Of a DNA stretch of 6,552 nucleotides, positions 5,476 to 6,552 are shown piece after piece. The position numbers and the translations under genes are program-made. The notes beneath the pieces are model-generated. The model worked only from the letters and a program-made list of their open reading frames with translations, searched no databases and was not told the origin of the DNA. Positions within the stretch are counted from its first letter, which is position 1, and the number at the start of each line of letters is the position of its first letter. Source of the DNA: Helicobacteraceae bacterium (GTDB lineage: Bacteria > Campylobacterota > Campylobacteria > Campylobacterales > Sulfurimonadaceae); contig DAOWOG010000070.1 of the NCBI GenBank assembly GCA_030642185.1, positions 1 through 6,552 of the forward strand, in the 5' to 3' direction.

Positions 5476-6552
5476 ATGCAGCTGCCATTAACGTTTGAAA
5501 GCATAATATTGATAGTAATGTCAGTTTTTATGTTGACAACGCTTTTCATGGCAGTATTCATCATTCGGCTAAAAAACAGAGCCATGACAGAAGCACGTGA
5601 AACATTTGAAAATGAACTGCTGAAACACTCCGACCAACTGCAATCAACCGAGCAGAAAGCGGCACGCTACAGACAAAGTTATGATCTTATTCTCGATGAA
5701 AAGAACGTATTAGAGCGTGATTATGCTGTACTGCATACCCGCTTTGAAGTTTCAGAACACAGTTTTTCCGAAAAATTAAAACTGCTGAGTGATGCCAAAG
5801 AGAATCTGAAAATCCAATTTGAAAACCTGGCCAATGAGATCCTTGAAAAGAAGAGCCGGAACTTCAGTGAACAGAGTCAAAAAGGGCTGGACCTTCTCTT
5901 AAAACCTTTTCGTGAGCAGATCAGTCAATTCGCCAAAATTTCACAGGAACATTTTATAGAAGAGTCGAAAGAACGCTATCTGCTTAAAGATGAAATTCTT
6001 CGTCTCAAGTCACTCAACGAACGTATTTCAGAAGACGCTGTCAATCTCACGAATGCTCTCAAGGGTGATAATAAAACTCAGGGAAACTGGGGTGAAATTG
6101 TTTTGGAACGTATCCTGGAATCGTCCGGTCTGCGTCTGGGCCATGAGTATGAGGTTCAGGGCAGCTTCAAAAGTGAATCGGGCAGGATGCTGCGTCCGGA
6201 TGTCATCATTCATCTGCCTCAGGAAAAAGATATCATTGTCGATTCAAAAGTATCCCTCGTGGCGTATGAGACGTTTATGTCAGCGGATGCCCCAGAGGAT
6301 AAAACACGTGCATTAAAACAGCATATTGCCTCTATCAATGCGCATATCAAAGGATTGAGTGACAAACGTTATGAGAAGCTTGAAGGTGTCAGAACATTGG
6401 ACTTTGTTCTTCTTTTTATGCCGATCGAAGGGGCATATCTGCTGGCACTTGAACAGGATGACAGCTTTTCCATGAAGGCATATGAGTCCAATATCATGAT
6501 CGTCAGTCCATCAACACTGATGGTCACGCTGAGAACCATAGAATATATCTGG
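5476..6552 (+). CDS. rmuC: RmuC-family DNA recombination protein, 3' end outside window
   Basis: The frame gives 359 residues without a stop and runs off the window. RmuC proteins limit recombination at inverted repeats in E. coli and are nuclease-like, though their exact activity is poorly defined. Residues about 7-31 form one hydrophobic membrane anchor followed by RLKNR, so the bulk should face the cytoplasm. Residues about 35-190 are charged and predicted coiled coil. The family core follows: GDNKTQGNWGE (197-207), then RPDVIIHLP (240-248) and IIVDSKVSL (253-261). The pattern of Asp242, Asp256 and Lys258 fits the PD-(D/E)xK nuclease-like fold assigned to this family. MPIEGAY (315-321) is also typical. 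Against about 475 residues in E. coli, roughly 70-130 residues are probably missing at the C-terminus. Its start lies 42 bases after lon with no terminator between, suggesting co-transcription; a functional link with Lon or BamD is not established. Confidence 0.92.
   Translation, partial: MQLPLTFESIILIVMSVFMLTTLFMAVFIIRLKNRAMTEARETFENELLKHSDQLQSTEQKAARYRQSYDLILDEKNVLERDYAVLHTRFEVSEHSFSEKLKLLSDAKENLKIQFENLANEILEKKSRNFSEQSQKGLDLLLKPFREQISQFAKISQEHFIEESKERYLLKDEILRLKSLNERISEDAVNLTNALKGDNKTQGNWGEIVLERILESSGLRLGHEYEVQGSFKSESGRMLRPDVIIHLPQEKDIIVDSKVSLVAYETFMSADAPEDKTRALKQHIASINAHIKGLSDKRYEKLEGVRTLDFVLLFMPIEGAYLLALEQDDSFSMKAYESNIMIVSPSTLMVTLRTIEYIW

Noticed and set aside
5471..5491. Six-codon leader peptide overlapping the rmuC start
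   Set aside because: Its ATG directly abuts the AGGAG sequence with no spacing, and the peptide has no regulatory codon run. It is best explained as a chance ATG.

Overview
The window carries core housekeeping genes from a Campylobacterota (Epsilonproteobacteria) genome, probably an environmental, Sulfurovum- or Sulfurimonas-like lineage. The reasons are a Lon protease whose N-terminus closely resembles the Campylobacter/Helicobacter form as I remember it, the bamD-lon gene order also recalled from Campylobacter, a DEAD-box helicase of the Helicobacter RhpA type, AT-rich spacers and a TATAAT box with little sign of a -35 element. The assignment rests on memory and reading, not on a database search. 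No mobile element, CRISPR array, tRNA or rRNA is visible.

Layout. Positions 1-189 hold the C-terminal end of a HIT-family nucleotide hydrolase on the + strand. It converges, across an 83-base spacer with overlapping hairpins, on a complete DEAD-box RNA helicase on the - strand (273-1778). A 357-base AT-rich divergent spacer (1779-2135) carries a good -10 box for the helicase, an approximately 140-base helicase leader with a large inverted repeat, and a weaker promoter candidate for the + strand genes. A probable operon then runs rightwards: bamD (2136-2954), lon (3010-5433) and the start of rmuC (5476 to the window end, truncated there). The gaps are 55 and 42 bases, with no convincing terminator in either.

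How the genes relate. BamD is the outer-membrane lipoprotein of the beta-barrel assembly machine. Lon is the cytoplasmic ATP-dependent protease for misfolded and regulatory proteins. RmuC is a membrane-anchored nuclease-like protein linked to genome stability. The shared theme is loosely envelope, protein and DNA quality control, but co-transcription is inferred from spacing only. The helicase is probably separate and acts in RNA unwinding, ribosome assembly or RNA decay.

I see no new multi-gene system. The items most worth a second look are in the spacers: a short motif, GGTGC(G/A/C)CT(T/TT)AA or close to it, found five times and represented in each of the three spacers that precede a gene start; a 14-of-15-base-pair inverted repeat in the helicase leader; and an inverted repeat that covers the lon ribosome binding site.
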